Below, piece by piece: positions 21,349-31,137 of a stretch of DNA of 64,000 bases. The notes beneath the pieces were generated by a model, which was not told the origin of the DNA, did no database searches, and saw only the letters and a list, made by a program, of their open reading frames with translations. Position numbers and translations under genes: made by a program. The stretch spans positions 4,172,501 to 4,236,500 of the forward strand of contig NZ_CP054916.1 of assembly GCF_013364155.1 (NCBI RefSeq). Direction: 5' to 3'. Within the stretch, counting starts at the first letter, position 1. Each line of letters begins with the position of its first letter. The stretch comes from Streptomyces sp. NA02950. GTDB taxonomy: Bacteria; Actinomycetota; Actinomycetes; Streptomycetales; Streptomycetaceae.

Positions 21349-21587
21349 GCGGAAACTCTACGAGAGATCCGGAGCGCGACCCGCCAATAATCACCGCTCC
21401 GACCCCTACTTTTCTCATCATCGGACAGGATCCGCCAGCCGAGGCCGCACCCCGGGACGGCAAGCGGCCATCCGTTCCCGCCACGGCGTCCGGATTGCAC
21501 GTTTTTTTACCAGCGGGGCGCGGCTCGACCCGAACGCCCGCGCCCTCGGCCACCGCAAGGGGCCCCGGCATGCCAGGATCGTCGGTG

Positions 21588-22511
21588 ATGACTGCCAATT
21601 CCGCCCTCCCGGCCGCCGTAAGCCCGACCCCCTCCGACGGTGCCACCCTCCACCGGCCCGTCATCGACTGGTTCGACGCCCACGCCCGCGATCTGCCCTG
21701 GCGCCGCCCGGAGGCGGGGGCCTGGGGTGTGATGGTGAGCGAGTTCATGCTCCAGCAGACCCCGGTGAGCCGGGTGCTGCCGGTGTACGAGCAGTGGCTC
21801 GCCCGCTGGCCGCGCCCCGCCGACCTGGCCGCCGAGCCGCCCGGTGAGGCGGTCCGCGCCTGGGGGCGGCTCGGCTATCCGCGCCGCGCGCTGCGGCTGC
21901 ACGGCGCCGCGGCCGCGATAAGGGAGCGCCACGGCGGCGACGTACCGAGCGACCACGCCCAACTGCTGGCGCTCCCGGGCGTGGGCGAGTACACGGCCGC
22001 GGCGGTGGCGTCCTTCGCGTACGGACAGCGCCACGCGGTCCTGGACACCAATGTGCGGCGGGTGTTCGCGCGGGCCATCGGCGGTACCCAGTACCCGCCG
22101 AACGCCACCACCGCCGCCGAACGCAAGCTGGCCCGCACCCTGCTGCCCGACGACGAGGGCGTCGCGGCCCGTTGGGCGGCCGCCACCATGGAGCTGGGCG
22201 CATTGGTGTGCACGGCCCGTACGCCCGCCTGTGTGCGCTGCCCGATCGTGGCGCACTGCGCCTGGCACGGGGCCGGGGCGCCGGAGCACGACGGCCCGCC
22301 GCGGCGCGGCCAGACCTACGCCGGGACCGACCGGCAGGTGCGCGGCAAGCTGCTGGCGGTGTTGCGGGAGGCGATCGCGCCGGTTCCGCAGGCGTCGCTG
22401 GACCAGGTGTGGAACGAACCGGTGCAGCGGGCCAGGGCGCTGGACGGTCTGGTGGCCGACGGTCTCGTCGAACCGCTCCCGGGCGGGTACTACCGGCTGC
22501 CGCTGACGTGA
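21588..22511 (+). CDS. mutY: A/G-specific adenine glycosylase
   Basis: Removes adenine mispaired with 8-oxoguanine. The 307-residue protein has the catalytic region PWRRPEAGAWGVMVSEFMLQ then QTPVSRV, the helix-hairpin-helix LPGVGEYTAAAVASFAYG with following VLDTNVRR (catalytic Asp), and the 4Fe-4S loop C-x6-C-x2-C-x5-C (CTARTPACVRCPIVAHC). The family's C-terminal NUDIX-like 8-oxoG recognition domain is reduced to a short tail, as in other actinobacterial MutY. Start: ATG 21588 is chosen for length; ATG 21570 has the better ribosome site (AAGGGG, seven bases) and would add six residues. Upstream of the sigE operon. Confidence 0.95.
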   Translation: MTANSALPAAVSPTPSDGATLHRPVIDWFDAHARDLPWRRPEAGAWGVMVSEFMLQQTPVSRVLPVYEQWLARWPRPADLAAEPPGEAVRAWGRLGYPRRALRLHGAAAAIRERHGGDVPSDHAQLLALPGVGEYTAAAVASFAYGQRHAVLDTNVRRVFARAIGGTQYPPNATTAAERKLARTLLPDDEGVAARWAAATMELGALVCTARTPACVRCPIVAHCAWHGAGAPEHDGPPRRGQTYAGTDRQVRGKLLAVLREAIAPVPQASLDQVWNEPVQRARALDGLVADGLVEPLPGGYYRLPLT

Positions 22512-22737
22512 TCCGCCCCACTCCCAACAGCCTGTCTGTGACAGAGCTGTGACACGTCGCGGACCCGGTTCTGACACTCCGTCGCACCGGGTTCCGCTGT
22601 TACACAACCTATGGGTAGCTGTGCATTGGCCGAGGTGCTGATGCACATGGTGCCGCAACAGCCCCTCCGTAGCGTCCTTCCCGTGCTGGACGACCGCCAG
22701 CAATCGAATGGGGAACACAGCGGGATGGAGGCTGCGC
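22512..22737 (+). promoter_or_regulatory. sigE promoter region with phased direct repeats (candidate CseB operator)
   Basis: 226 bases between mutY and sigE. TGTGACA occurs at 22537-22543 and again at 22548-22554, exactly 11 bases apart, and the near match TCTGACA lies at 22570-22576, 22 bases further on. Direct repeats one helical turn apart are the usual binding pattern of OmpR-type response regulators. In S. coelicolor the sigE operon is known to be activated by CseB, so this is the best operator candidate. A further TGTTACA at 22598 is out of phase. No confident -10/-35 pair was found between here and 22738. Confidence 0.55.
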
Positions 22738-23349
22738 ATGTCCGGCAGCGGCAAGGTTCAGGATTTTGAAGAGTACGTGCGGAACCGGCAGGACGCCCTG
22801 CTGCGCAGCGCCCGCCGGCTGGTCCCCGACCCCGTCGAGGCGCAGGACCTCCTCCAGACCGCCCTGGTGCGCACCTACGGGCGCTGGGACGGCATAGCGG
22901 ACAAGTCGCTCGCCGACGCCTACCTCCGGCGCGTCATGATCAACACCCGTACCGAGTGGTGGCGTGCCCGCAAGCTGGACGAGGTGCCCACCGAGCAGCT
23001 TCCGGAGGCCAGTGTCGAGGACGGCACCGAGCAGCACGCCGACCGCGCCCTGTTGATCGACATCCTCGGAGTTCTGGCTCCCAAGCAGCGCAGCGTCGTC
23101 GTGCTGCGACACTGGGAGCAGATGACGACGGAGGAGACGGCGGAGGCACTGGGTATGTCGACCGGCACGGTCAAGAGCACGCTGCACCGGGCACTGGCCC
23201 GGCTGCGGCAGGAGCTGGAGAGCCGCGACCTGGACGCCCGTGCGCTCGGTCGCCGCGGCGTGGAGGACGGGGCCGCCGCCCCGGTGCGGAAGCCCACCCG
23301 GCTCCGGCGCGGCCGCAACGAGCGGGGGCAGGAACGGTGCGCGGCCTGA
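22738..23349 (+). CDS. sigE: ECF sigma factor SigE, cell-envelope stress
   Basis: Extracytoplasmic-function sigma factor that directs the cell-envelope stress regulon. 203 residues: region 2 (LLRSARRLVPDPVEAQDLLQ, DAYLRRVMINTRTEWWRARK) and region 4 (LAPKQRSVVVLRHWEQM, EETAEALGMSTGTVKSTLHR). The sequence agrees closely with what I recall of S. coelicolor SigE, including the C-terminal ERCAA. Start: ATG 22738, six bases after GGAGG. Next to it are cseA, cseB and cseC in the known order; the cseA start codon overlaps the sigE end by 13 bases. In S. coelicolor activity is set by transcription through CseB/CseC rather than by an anti-sigma factor. Confidence 0.97.
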   Translation: MSGSGKVQDFEEYVRNRQDALLRSARRLVPDPVEAQDLLQTALVRTYGRWDGIADKSLADAYLRRVMINTRTEWWRARKLDEVPTEQLPEASVEDGTEQHADRALLIDILGVLAPKQRSVVVLRHWEQMTTEETAEALGMSTGTVKSTLHRALARLRQELESRDLDARALGRRGVEDGAAAPVRKPTRLRRGRNERGQERCAA

Positions 23350-24038
23350 CCAGGGCCTCTCCCGTCAGGAGCGCAATGATCACCGGCGGCGCGATCGTAG
23401 GACTCGCGGCCGCCGGCGGCTGGATGCTGGCCGGCTGCGGATCCACCAGCCAGGGGGTGCGCAAGGAGGGCCCGGCGCAGACCGATTGGGCGTCGACCGC
23501 CGAGGACTCCGGCAAGCAGGCGGGCGGTGCCTCGGCCCCGCCGAAACCCACGCCCGAGAAGGTCGATCCCATACGGCTGGTCAAAGAAGACCCCCAGGTC
23601 AGCGATGACCTGAAGCAGAACCTCAAGCCCTGCCGGAAGACCACCAGGAGCACACCGCTGATCAACGGCTATCCGCTGGACGTCACCAAGGGCAAACTGA
23701 CCGGATCCGCCTCCACCGATCTGGTCATCAACGTCATGGCCTGCACCGACGGCTTCGGCATCGGGTCGTATGTGTACCGCAAGGTGGGCCAGAAGTACGA
23801 GAACGTCTTCCAGGACGAGCAGCCCCCCGTCTACTCCGTCGTCGCCAAGGACTCGCTCGAGGTCACCAGGCTCTCCTACACCTCCGGGGACCCCGTCTGC
23901 TGTCCCTCGCGCGAGGACGTCATCACCTACCGTTGGTCCGGGCAGCGCCACGCGTTCGCGGAAATCACCCGCACGCACACGGATTACAGCACGCCCAACG
24001 ACGGACAGACCCCGAGTGCCGACGGAACGGAAGGCTGA
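23337..24038 (+). CDS. cseA: CseA lipoprotein, modulator of the SigE response
   Basis: Extracytoplasmic lipoprotein that dampens sigE expression, presumably by acting on CseC (known for S. coelicolor). 233 residues; the signal peptide ends in the lipobox LAGC (GGWMLAGCGSTSQG, Cys near residue 33), so it should be anchored to the outer face of the membrane. The mature part has a Pro/Lys linker and a globular domain with three further Cys, two adjacent (GDPVCCPSRED) and MACTDGFG. Start: GTG 23337 with GGGGGCAGGA upstream, inside the last codons of sigE, which suggests translational coupling. Ten bases separate it from cseB. Confidence 0.93.
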   Translation: MRGLTRASPVRSAMITGGAIVGLAAAGGWMLAGCGSTSQGVRKEGPAQTDWASTAEDSGKQAGGASAPPKPTPEKVDPIRLVKEDPQVSDDLKQNLKPCRKTTRSTPLINGYPLDVTKGKLTGSASTDLVINVMACTDGFGIGSYVYRKVGQKYENVFQDEQPPVYSVVAKDSLEVTRLSYTSGDPVCCPSREDVITYRWSGQRHAFAEITRTHTDYSTPNDGQTPSADGTEG

Positions 24039-24047
24039 CCCCAGGCT

Positions 24048-24755
24048 GTGGCCGAAACCCATGTGCTCTTCGTCGAGGACGACGACGTCATTCGCGAGGC
24101 CACCCAGCTCGCCCTGGAGCGCGACGGTTTCCTGGTGACCGCCGCGCCCGACGGGCTGACCGGACTGGAGAAGTTCCGGGCCCACCGGCCCGATATCGCG
24201 CTGCTCGATGTGATGGTCCCCGGACTGGACGGGGTGAGCCTGTGCCGCCGGATCCGCGATGAGTCCACCGTTCCCGTGATCATGCTGTCGGCCCGCGCCG
24301 ACGCGATCGACGTGGTGCTCGGCCTGGAGGCCGGTGCCGACGACTACGTCACCAAGCCCTTCGAAGGCGCGGTGCTGGTCGCCCGGATCCGGGCGGTCCT
24401 GCGCCGCTTCGGCCACGCCAGCGGCCCCGGTGGCCGGGGCGGGGAGGACGCCCCGGAGGAGCCGGACTGCGGAGTGCTGCGGTTCGGCGATCTGGAGGTC
24501 GACCCGGAGGGCATGGAGGTCCGCAAGGGCGGTGAGCAGGTCGCCCTGACCCCGACCGAGATGCGGCTGCTGCTGGAGTTCTCCTCCGCGCCGGGCACCG
24601 TGCTCTCCCGAGACAAACTGCTGGAGCGGGTCTGGGAGTACGGCTGGGGCGGGGACACCCGGGTGGTGGACGTCCATGTGCAGCGGCTGCGCGGCAAGAT
24701 AGGCCAGGACCGTATCGAGACGGTCCGCGGCTTCGGCTACAAGCTCAAGGGCTGA
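24048..24755 (+). CDS. cseB: CseB response regulator (OmpR family)
   Basis: Response regulator that activates sigE transcription when phosphorylated by CseC. 235 residues: receiver domain with acidic pair EDD at 10-12, phosphoacceptor Asp54 (IALLDVMVP), Ser/Lys switch residues (IMLSARAD, DDYVTKPFE), and C-terminal winged-helix DNA-binding domain (LTPTEMRLLLEFSSAPGTVL, RVVDVHVQRLRGKIG). Start GTG 24048. Its likely operator is the phased TGTGACA repeat upstream of sigE (22537-22576). The cseC start lies four bases after its stop. Confidence 0.97.
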   Translation: MAETHVLFVEDDDVIREATQLALERDGFLVTAAPDGLTGLEKFRAHRPDIALLDVMVPGLDGVSLCRRIRDESTVPVIMLSARADAIDVVLGLEAGADDYVTKPFEGAVLVARIRAVLRRFGHASGPGGRGGEDAPEEPDCGVLRFGDLEVDPEGMEVRKGGEQVALTPTEMRLLLEFSSAPGTVLSRDKLLERVWEYGWGGDTRVVDVHVQRLRGKIGQDRIETVRGFGYKLKG

Positions 24756-24759
24756 CCCG

Positions 24760-26058
24760 GTGGTCAAGCTCGCTCTGCGCTCCGGTCTGCGCTGGAAGGT
24801 CAGCCTGGCGATCGCCGCCGTGAGCGCGCTGGTCGCGGTCGCGCTGAGCCTGGTCGTGCACAACGCGGCCCGCGTCTCGATGCTCGACAACAGCCGCAAT
24901 GTGATGGACGAGCGGGTGAAGGTCGCCCAGCGCTGGTACGAGCAGTCCCGGGTGCTGGGATTCGGCGCCAAACTGGACGACCCCGAACTGCCCGAGCTGC
25001 TGAAGAAGGAGGCGTGGCGCGGACAGCGCGCCACCTACCTGGAGGACTCCGGCACCGGCACCCCCGAGGTGTGGGCCTCGGTCCCGCTGCGGAACGGCAA
25101 GGTGCTGTCCGTGCACACCCAGTTCAAGGACCGCTTCGCCGTCCTCGACGATCTGGACCGGGTGCTGATCCTGGGCTCGGTGTCGGTGGTGCTGGGCGGG
25201 ATCGCGCTCGGGGTGCTCATCGGCGACCAGCTCTCGCGGCGGCTGCGCAAGGCCGCCACCGCGGCCCGCAAACTGGCCGAGGGCGACTCCGAGGTGCGGG
25301 TGCGGGACGCGATCGGCGGCCGGGTGCGCGACGAGACCGACGACCTCGCCCGCGCCGTCGACGGCATGGCCGAGGCGCTGCAGCAGCGGCTCGAGGCGGA
25401 GCGCCGGGTCACCGCCGATATCGCCCATGAGCTGCGCACCCCGGTCACCGGTCTGCTCACCGCCGCCGAGCTGCTGCCCCCGGGGCGTCCGACCGAACTG
25501 GTCCGGGACCGGGCGCAGGCGATGCGCACCCTGGTCGAGGACGTCCTCGAGGTGGCGCGGCTGGACGGCTTCGCCGAGCGCGCCGAACTCCAGGAGATCG
25601 AGCTGGGCGAATTCATCACCCGCCGGGTGCGGGTGGTGGCCCCGGACGCGGTGGTCACGCTGTTGCGCGACGCCCATGTCTCGACCGATCCGCGCAGGCT
25701 GGAGCGGATCCTCGGCAATCTCCTCGCCAACGCCGCCCGGCACGGCAGACCGCCCTTCGAGGTGACCGTCGAAGGGCGGGTGCTGCGCGTACGCGACCAC
25801 GGCCCCGGCTTCCCGGAGGCGCTGCTCAAGGACGGGCCGAGCCGCTTCCGCACCGGCAGCAAGGACCGGGCGGGCAAGGGCCACGGGCTGGGGCTGACCA
25901 TCGCCGCGGGCCAGGCGCGGGTGCTGGGCGCCCGGCTGACCTTCCGGAACGCGGAGCCGACGGCGGAGGGCAAGGACGGCGCGGTGGCGGTGCTGTGGCT
26001 GCCGGAGTCCGCGCCCACCAACACCGGCAGCTTCCCCGTCATCGAGGTCCCGGACTGA
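24760..26058 (+). CDS. cseC: CseC sensor histidine kinase
   Basis: Membrane histidine kinase sensing cell-wall damage and phosphorylating CseB. 432 residues: two membrane segments (~12-35 and ~138-160) flank a ~100-residue extracytoplasmic sensor, then a HAMP domain (RRLRKAATAARKLAEGD), the H-box VTADIAHELRTPVTGL with His223, the N-box ERILGNLLANAARHG, and G-boxes VRDHGPGFPE and GKGHGLGLTIA. Start GTG 24760. It ends the sigE-cseA-cseB-cseC operon. Convergent with the VOC gene, 37 bases away. Confidence 0.97.
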   Translation: MVKLALRSGLRWKVSLAIAAVSALVAVALSLVVHNAARVSMLDNSRNVMDERVKVAQRWYEQSRVLGFGAKLDDPELPELLKKEAWRGQRATYLEDSGTGTPEVWASVPLRNGKVLSVHTQFKDRFAVLDDLDRVLILGSVSVVLGGIALGVLIGDQLSRRLRKAATAARKLAEGDSEVRVRDAIGGRVRDETDDLARAVDGMAEALQQRLEAERRVTADIAHELRTPVTGLLTAAELLPPGRPTELVRDRAQAMRTLVEDVLEVARLDGFAERAELQEIELGEFITRRVRVVAPDAVVTLLRDAHVSTDPRRLERILGNLLANAARHGRPPFEVTVEGRVLRVRDHGPGFPEALLKDGPSRFRTGSKDRAGKGHGLGLTIAAGQARVLGARLTFRNAEPTAEGKDGAVAVLWLPESAPTNTGSFPVIEVPD

Positions 26059-26095
26059 GCCGGGCCGCCGCGGCGCCGGACGGGCCGCCCGGGGC

Positions 26096-26554
26096 TCACT
26101 CCGCGGCGCTGCCGTCCCAGGGCACGCCGAGGTCCAGCTGCTCCCGGCGCTGGGTGAAGGAGAACCAGTTGCCGGAGTCGTCGCGGAAGAGCGCCTCGGT
26201 GCCGTAGGGGCGCTCCTGCGGCTCCTGGAGGAACTCCACTCCCCTGGCCTTGAGCGCCGCGTAGTCCGCGTGGATGTCGTCGGTGGTGAGCACCCCGGCG
26301 CCGAGCACGCCCTTGGCGACCAGCTTCTTCAGGGCCTCGGCCGACTCCGGGTCCAGCCCCGGGGTGCCGGGCACCATCAGGGTCAGCTCCACCTCGGGCT
26401 GGTTCTTGGCTCCGACGGTGAGCCAGCGCATGCCGTCGTCCCCGCCGATCCGCATATCGGTGCGGACTTCGAAGCCCAGCTTCTCGGTGTAGAACTCCTT
26501 CGCCTGGTCCTGGTCGAGAACCCAGACGGTGACGATCGATATTCCCTTGATCAT
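26096..26554 (-). CDS. VOC superfamily protein (glyoxalase/bleomycin resistance-like)
   Basis: A 152-residue protein with the paired beta-alpha-beta-beta-beta modules of the VOC fold: IKGISIVTVWVLDQDQAKEF then EKLGFEV, and ADYAALKARGVEFLQEPQERP then EALFRDDSGNWFSFTQR. The usual metal ligands of glyoxalase I (His, Glu) are only partly visible: the C-terminal strand has the DxxGNWF pattern, but no clear His at strand 1. It could be a binding protein, a dioxygenase relative or an inactive member. It lies 82 bases downstream of an AraC-type regulator gene on the same strand, and such AraC-VOC pairs are common. Confidence 0.88.
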   Translation of the reverse strand: MIKGISIVTVWVLDQDQAKEFYTEKLGFEVRTDMRIGGDDGMRWLTVGAKNQPEVELTLMVPGTPGLDPESAEALKKLVAKGVLGAGVLTTDDIHADYAALKARGVEFLQEPQERPYGTEALFRDDSGNWFSFTQRREQLDLGVPWDGSAAE

Positions 26555-26636
26555 TGCTGCCTCCGCACGCGACGCCGAATCGATGGACGCTTGCGCGTCA
26601 TCGCCACGGTAGGCCGCGGGGCGCCGGCCGGGCTTC

Positions 26637-27110
26637 TCAAGAGTTGCTGTCCTCGGCGCCGCTCCCGGCTTCGCCCTGGGCGTCGCTCTGGGGGCCGCCC
26701 TTGAAGCCGCCGCTCCAGAGCATCGCGTAGCACCCCGGGATCAGCGCCGCGCCCCGGCCGACATGCTTCTCCCGGTAGGCGCTGGGGGTCAGCCCGGTCT
26801 GCTTCTTGAAGCTCGCCGAGAAGGTGCCCAGGCTGCTGAAGCCGACGAGGGAGCAGATCTCGGTGACGGAGAGATTGGCCGAACGCAGCAGCTCCTCGGC
26901 CCGCTCGATCCGGCGGCAGCTCAGGTACTGCCCGGGTGTGGAGCCGTAGACCGCCTTGAAGGCGCGGAGGAAGTGATAGCGGGAGTACCCGGCGTGCGCG
27001 GCGACCGCGTCCAGGTCGAGCGGCTCGGCCCAGTCGCGGTCCATCACGTCCTTGGCGAGCCGCAGCCGACGCATATGCGCCAGCCGGGCGTCGCCCGGTG
27101 TGGTCGCCAT
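26637..27110 (-). CDS. AraC family transcriptional regulator (short)
   Basis: 157 residues, essentially the DNA-binding domain alone: two helix-turn-helix units, LDLDAVAAHAGYSRYHFLRAFK and SVTEICSLVGFSSLGTFSAS followed by FKKQTGLTPSAYR, placed at ~30-125. The C-terminus adds a Gly/Ser-rich tail after GCYAMLWSGG. There is no sensor domain, so the signal is not obvious. Start ATG 27110; no strong ribosome site is visible, and the longer upstream frame is not supported. It precedes the VOC gene at 26554 and probably controls it. Confidence 0.88.
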   Translation of the reverse strand: MATTPGDARLAHMRRLRLAKDVMDRDWAEPLDLDAVAAHAGYSRYHFLRAFKAVYGSTPGQYLSCRRIERAEELLRSANLSVTEICSLVGFSSLGTFSASFKKQTGLTPSAYREKHVGRGAALIPGCYAMLWSGGFKGGPQSDAQGEAGSGAEDSNS

Positions 27111-27166
27111 GGTCCGATGCTCGCACGCCCCACCGACACACGCCCCAATGACAGCGGGCTGCCCGG

Positions 27167-27215
27167 CGCCGTCCCCCGGCCCGGAGTACGGGCACGGGGT
27201 GGGCGCCGGGCAGCC
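27167..27215 (-). terminator. hairpin terminator after MFS efflux gene
   Basis: Perfect 14-base stem GGCTGCCCGGCGCC / GGCGCCGGGCAGCC with a 21-base loop, 22 bases beyond the MFS stop codon and ahead of the AraC gene on the same strand. Strong terminator without a U tract. Confidence 0.78.
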
Positions 27216-27237
27216 CGGCTGGGGAAGTGCGTCCGGC

Positions 27238-28860
<1,623 letters not shown>

Positions 28861-28889
28861 TTATGACATGAGACCGCAACTCGCCACTT

Positions 28890-28953
28890 ACTTGCCGACC
28901 GGCTAGTTGCGTACAGTGGAGACGGTAGGACGTCAACTAGCCGGGCGTCAAGT
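28890..28953. promoter_or_regulatory. two palindromic TetR operators in the divergent promoter
   Basis: Box 1, 28890-28907, ACTTGCCGACCGGCTAGT is a palindrome with 7 of 8 arm matches. Box 2, 28936-28953, ACTAGCCGGGCGTCAAGT, is its inverted, slightly diverged copy (6 of 8). Taken together, 28887-28909 and 28934-28956 form a near-perfect large inverted repeat around the ~26-base spacer that holds the divergent start sites. This is a standard TetR autoregulation and efflux-control arrangement; binding by the 29004-29594 product is inferred. Confidence 0.8.
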
Positions 28954-29003
28954 AAGTAGGAGTGCGGCCCGTCGGGGCCGCACACGGACACAGGAGAGCG
29001 ACC

Positions 29004-29594
29004 ATGGGCAGCACAGCGCGCGGAGGCGAGCCGAAGGCGCGCCGGGGCGACACCCGCCAGCGCATTCAGGACGTCGCCCTGGAACTCTTCGCCGAGCGCG
29101 GTTACGAAAAGACCTCACTGCGGGAGATCGCCGAGCATCTGGAGGTCACCAAGGCCGCGCTCTACTACCACTTCAAGACCAAGGAGGACATCCTCCTCAG
29201 CCTCTTCCAGGACCTGGGGCAGCCGCTGGACGAGCTGATCGCCTGGGGCGCGGAGCAGCCCCGCACCCTGGAGACCAAGCAGGAGCTGCTGCGCCGCTAC
29301 AGCGCCGCCCTGACCAATGCCGCCCCGCTGTTCCGCTTCATGCAGGAGAACCAGGCGACGGTGCGCGAGCTGAGCATCGGCCAGATCTTCAAGGACCGGA
29401 TGTTCGCCGTGTCCGATCTGATCCGGGAGAGCGACGCACCCCTGTCGGACCAGGTCCGCTGTGTGACGGCGCTCTTCAGCATGCACGCCGCGCTGTTCGC
29501 GCTCCACACGATCGAGGGCGACCCCGAGGACAAGCGCAAGGCTGCCCTCGAAGTCGCCCTCGACCTGCTGGCTCAGGCCCACATGGGTCAGTAG
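29004..29594 (+). CDS. TetR family repressor, probable regulator of the MFS pump
   Basis: 196 residues. The helix-turn-helix is typical: [41 protein letters not shown]. The C-terminal ligand-binding domain contains [22 protein letters not shown] and a closing helical dimer region. Start: ATG 29004 after ACAGGAGAG; the frame is open further upstream but has no ribosome site there. It is divergent from the MFS gene, with palindromic operators between them. Its stop overlaps the convergent M23 peptidase gene by seven bases. The inducing drug is unknown. Confidence 0.94.
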   Translation: MGSTARGGEPKARRGDTRQRIQDVALELFAERGYEKTSLREIAEHLEVTKAALYYHFKTKEDILLSLFQDLGQPLDELIAWGAEQPRTLETKQELLRRYSAALTNAAPLFRFMQENQATVRELSIGQIFKDRMFAVSDLIRESDAPLSDQVRCVTALFSMHAALFALHTIEGDPEDKRKAALEVALDLLAQAHMGQ

Positions 29595-30301
29595 CGGATC
29601 CCGCGGTCCTTCATGTACCGGCCGGTGTCGTAGGCCGAACCGTAGTCGGGAGTGCTGCGGCCCTCGAAGTGCAGGTGCGGACCGGTGGAGTTGCCGGTGG
29701 AGCCGGACAGGGCGATCTCCTCGCCGGTCTTCACGGTCTCGCCGATCCAGGCCCGGATCTCCGACAGGTGCGCGTACTGGGTGTAGCTGCCGTCATCGTG
29801 CTTGATCACGATGGCGTTGCCGTAGGCCGGACCGTCGCCACCGCCGTTGGGGCCCGCCTTGACGACCACACCGTCGTGGACGGCGCGCACCGAGGTGCCG
29901 GTCGGCACGACGAAGTCCTGGCCGCTGTGCTTGTTCGTCCACAGGTTGCCCGCGCGGCCGAACGGGGCGCCGAGCGTGTACTTGGCGACCGGGGTCACCC
30001 ACGCGTCCTCGGCGGCCTTGGCAGCCGCGGCCTTTGCCGCGGCGATCTTCGCGGCCTTCGCGGCCGCCGCCTTCTCGGCGATGACGGCCTTCTCCACGGC
30101 GGCGGCCTGGGCCTTTACCGAGTTGCCGAGGGAACCGGCGGAGGCGACCGTCAGGGTGTCGGTGCTCTTCGTGGCTTCGGCGGCGAGCGCCACCCCGGCA
30201 CCGAGCGCGACCGAGGCGCCCACGCCCGCGGCGACGACGGCGACGCGGGCGCGCCGGACGGAGCGGAGGGAAGAGCGGCTGAATATGGCACGCGGCGACA
30301 T
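29588..30301 (-). CDS. secreted M23 family peptidase (peptidoglycan hydrolase)
   Basis: Exported LytM-type endopeptidase, 237 residues. Twin-Arg-like basic start and hydrophobic core ([18 protein letters not shown]) with cleavage expected near LAAEA, then an Ala/Lys coiled-coil stretch ([20 protein letters not shown], ~75-95), then the catalytic domain: HSGQDF (Zn His and Asp), [20 protein letters not shown], and HLHFEGR (Zn His and catalytic His). All zinc ligands are present, so it should be active. Start: ATG 30301, ten bases after GGAGG. Convergent with the TetR gene, the two stops overlapping. Streptomyces relatives are regulated by c-di-AMP riboswitches; none was found here. Confidence 0.93.
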   Translation of the reverse strand: MSPRAIFSRSSLRSVRRARVAVVAAGVGASVALGAGVALAAEATKSTDTLTVASAGSLGNSVKAQAAAVEKAVIAEKAAAAKAAKIAAAKAAAAKAAEDAWVTPVAKYTLGAPFGRAGNLWTNKHSGQDFVVPTGTSVRAVHDGVVVKAGPNGGGDGPAYGNAIVIKHDDGSYTQYAHLSEIRAWIGETVKTGEEIALSGSTGNSTGPHLHFEGRSTPDYGSAYDTGRYMKDRGIRY

Positions 30302-30828
30302 CGAGAAACGACCTCCAGAACGTCAGGGGGTACCGGCTGGGGGCCGGAAGAGACGCTCCTTGTTATCCCGTCACCGCGGTTCCGCCAAGATACGTTTCTA
30401 CTAAGGAGACCAGTAGTCCTGAAAGGCGCGGGATTCCTTTGTCCGACACCTCCACAGACAGTTAAAGAGGACGCAAAATGCGTGCTGAGCTGGGAGTATG
30501 TGGCCATTCTGACCGTGGGTAAAAACTTGGCCTCCGACTATGGAGCCGTGCCTCTAATTCCCGTAGTAGGCCCGTAGCGGGCTGTGCGGCATATCACCGA
30601 GGCGTAAGATCGACTCCCGTTCCGGCGGGACTTTCGGCCGTCCGTTTCAGGACCAAGGCCCCGACCCGGAAAGGGCGCCCGGAAATGCGGTGGCCGCCCC
30701 GTCGGGCGCACGCGGCCGCTCGCGCCGGCGACCGCACATGACCGGTTCGGCTCACCCGTAATGCCTGGCGTGTTGAGCATTGAGAGCATTGACCCGATTC
30801 GCTTCACCCAGAACGAGGAGAGCCGGTC
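30302..30828. other. 527-base intergenic region between M23 peptidase and RRM gene
   Basis: No gene is supported, although the composition is unusually AT-rich for this genome at 30395-30440 and 30460-30570. For the leftward M23 gene a loose promoter is possible (on the minus strand TTGGCG near 30391 and TAACAA near 30363, 17 bases apart). For the rightward RRM gene a TAAGAT at 30605-30610 may be a -10 box, with a poor -35 (CTGTGC). The 5' leaders would be long on both sides (~60 and ~210 bases). I looked for the conserved parts of the c-di-AMP (ydaO) riboswitch and did not find them. Confidence 0.4.
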
Positions 30829-31089
30829 ATGTCGAAGCGACTGCATGTGGGCAACCTGAGCTACCAGGTGACGAAGGATGACCTGGCGACCGTGTTCGGG
30901 CAGATCGGCGAGGTGCTGGACGCCACCGTCATCACCGACCGGGAGAGCGGCCGTTCCCGCGGGTTCGGGTTCGTGGAGATGGAGGACATGGCCGCCGAAA
31001 AGGCGATGGCCCAACTCGACGGGCAGGTGATGAACGGGCGGGCGGTGACGGTGACCGAGGCGCGCGCCGTCCCGCGCGGCGGCCGCTGA
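30829..31089 (+). CDS. RNA-binding protein with a single RRM
   Basis: An 86-residue protein that is one RNA-recognition motif and little else. RNP2 is RLHVGNL at residues 4-10 and RNP1 is RGFGFVEM near 44-51, with the aromatic residues that stack on RNA. It ends in a short Arg/Gly tail (AVPRGGR). Length and structure match the bacterial Rbp group (known from cyanobacteria, and found in Streptomyces), which are cold- or stress-linked RNA-binding proteins. ATG 30829 with GAGGAGAG seven bases upstream. Target RNAs unknown. Confidence 0.95.
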   Translation: MSKRLHVGNLSYQVTKDDLATVFGQIGEVLDATVITDRESGRSRGFGFVEMEDMAAEKAMAQLDGQVMNGRAVTVTEARAVPRGGR

Positions 31090-31137
31090 GGGTGCCGTTC
31101 GCCACGTATCGCCGATTCGACTTGCAAGGGGGGCAGT

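Noticed and set aside
30302..30540. c-di-AMP (ydaO-type) riboswitch upstream of the M23 peptidase gene, as expected from other Streptomyces hydrolase genes.
   Set aside because: The conserved core segments of the riboswitch are missing on the sense strand; only a chance GGAATCCC was found. A covariance search could overturn this.
28907..30577. Long plus-strand frame covering the TetR and M23 region.
   Set aside because: It is out of frame with the clear TetR gene and antisense to the M23 gene; no domain is recognisable.
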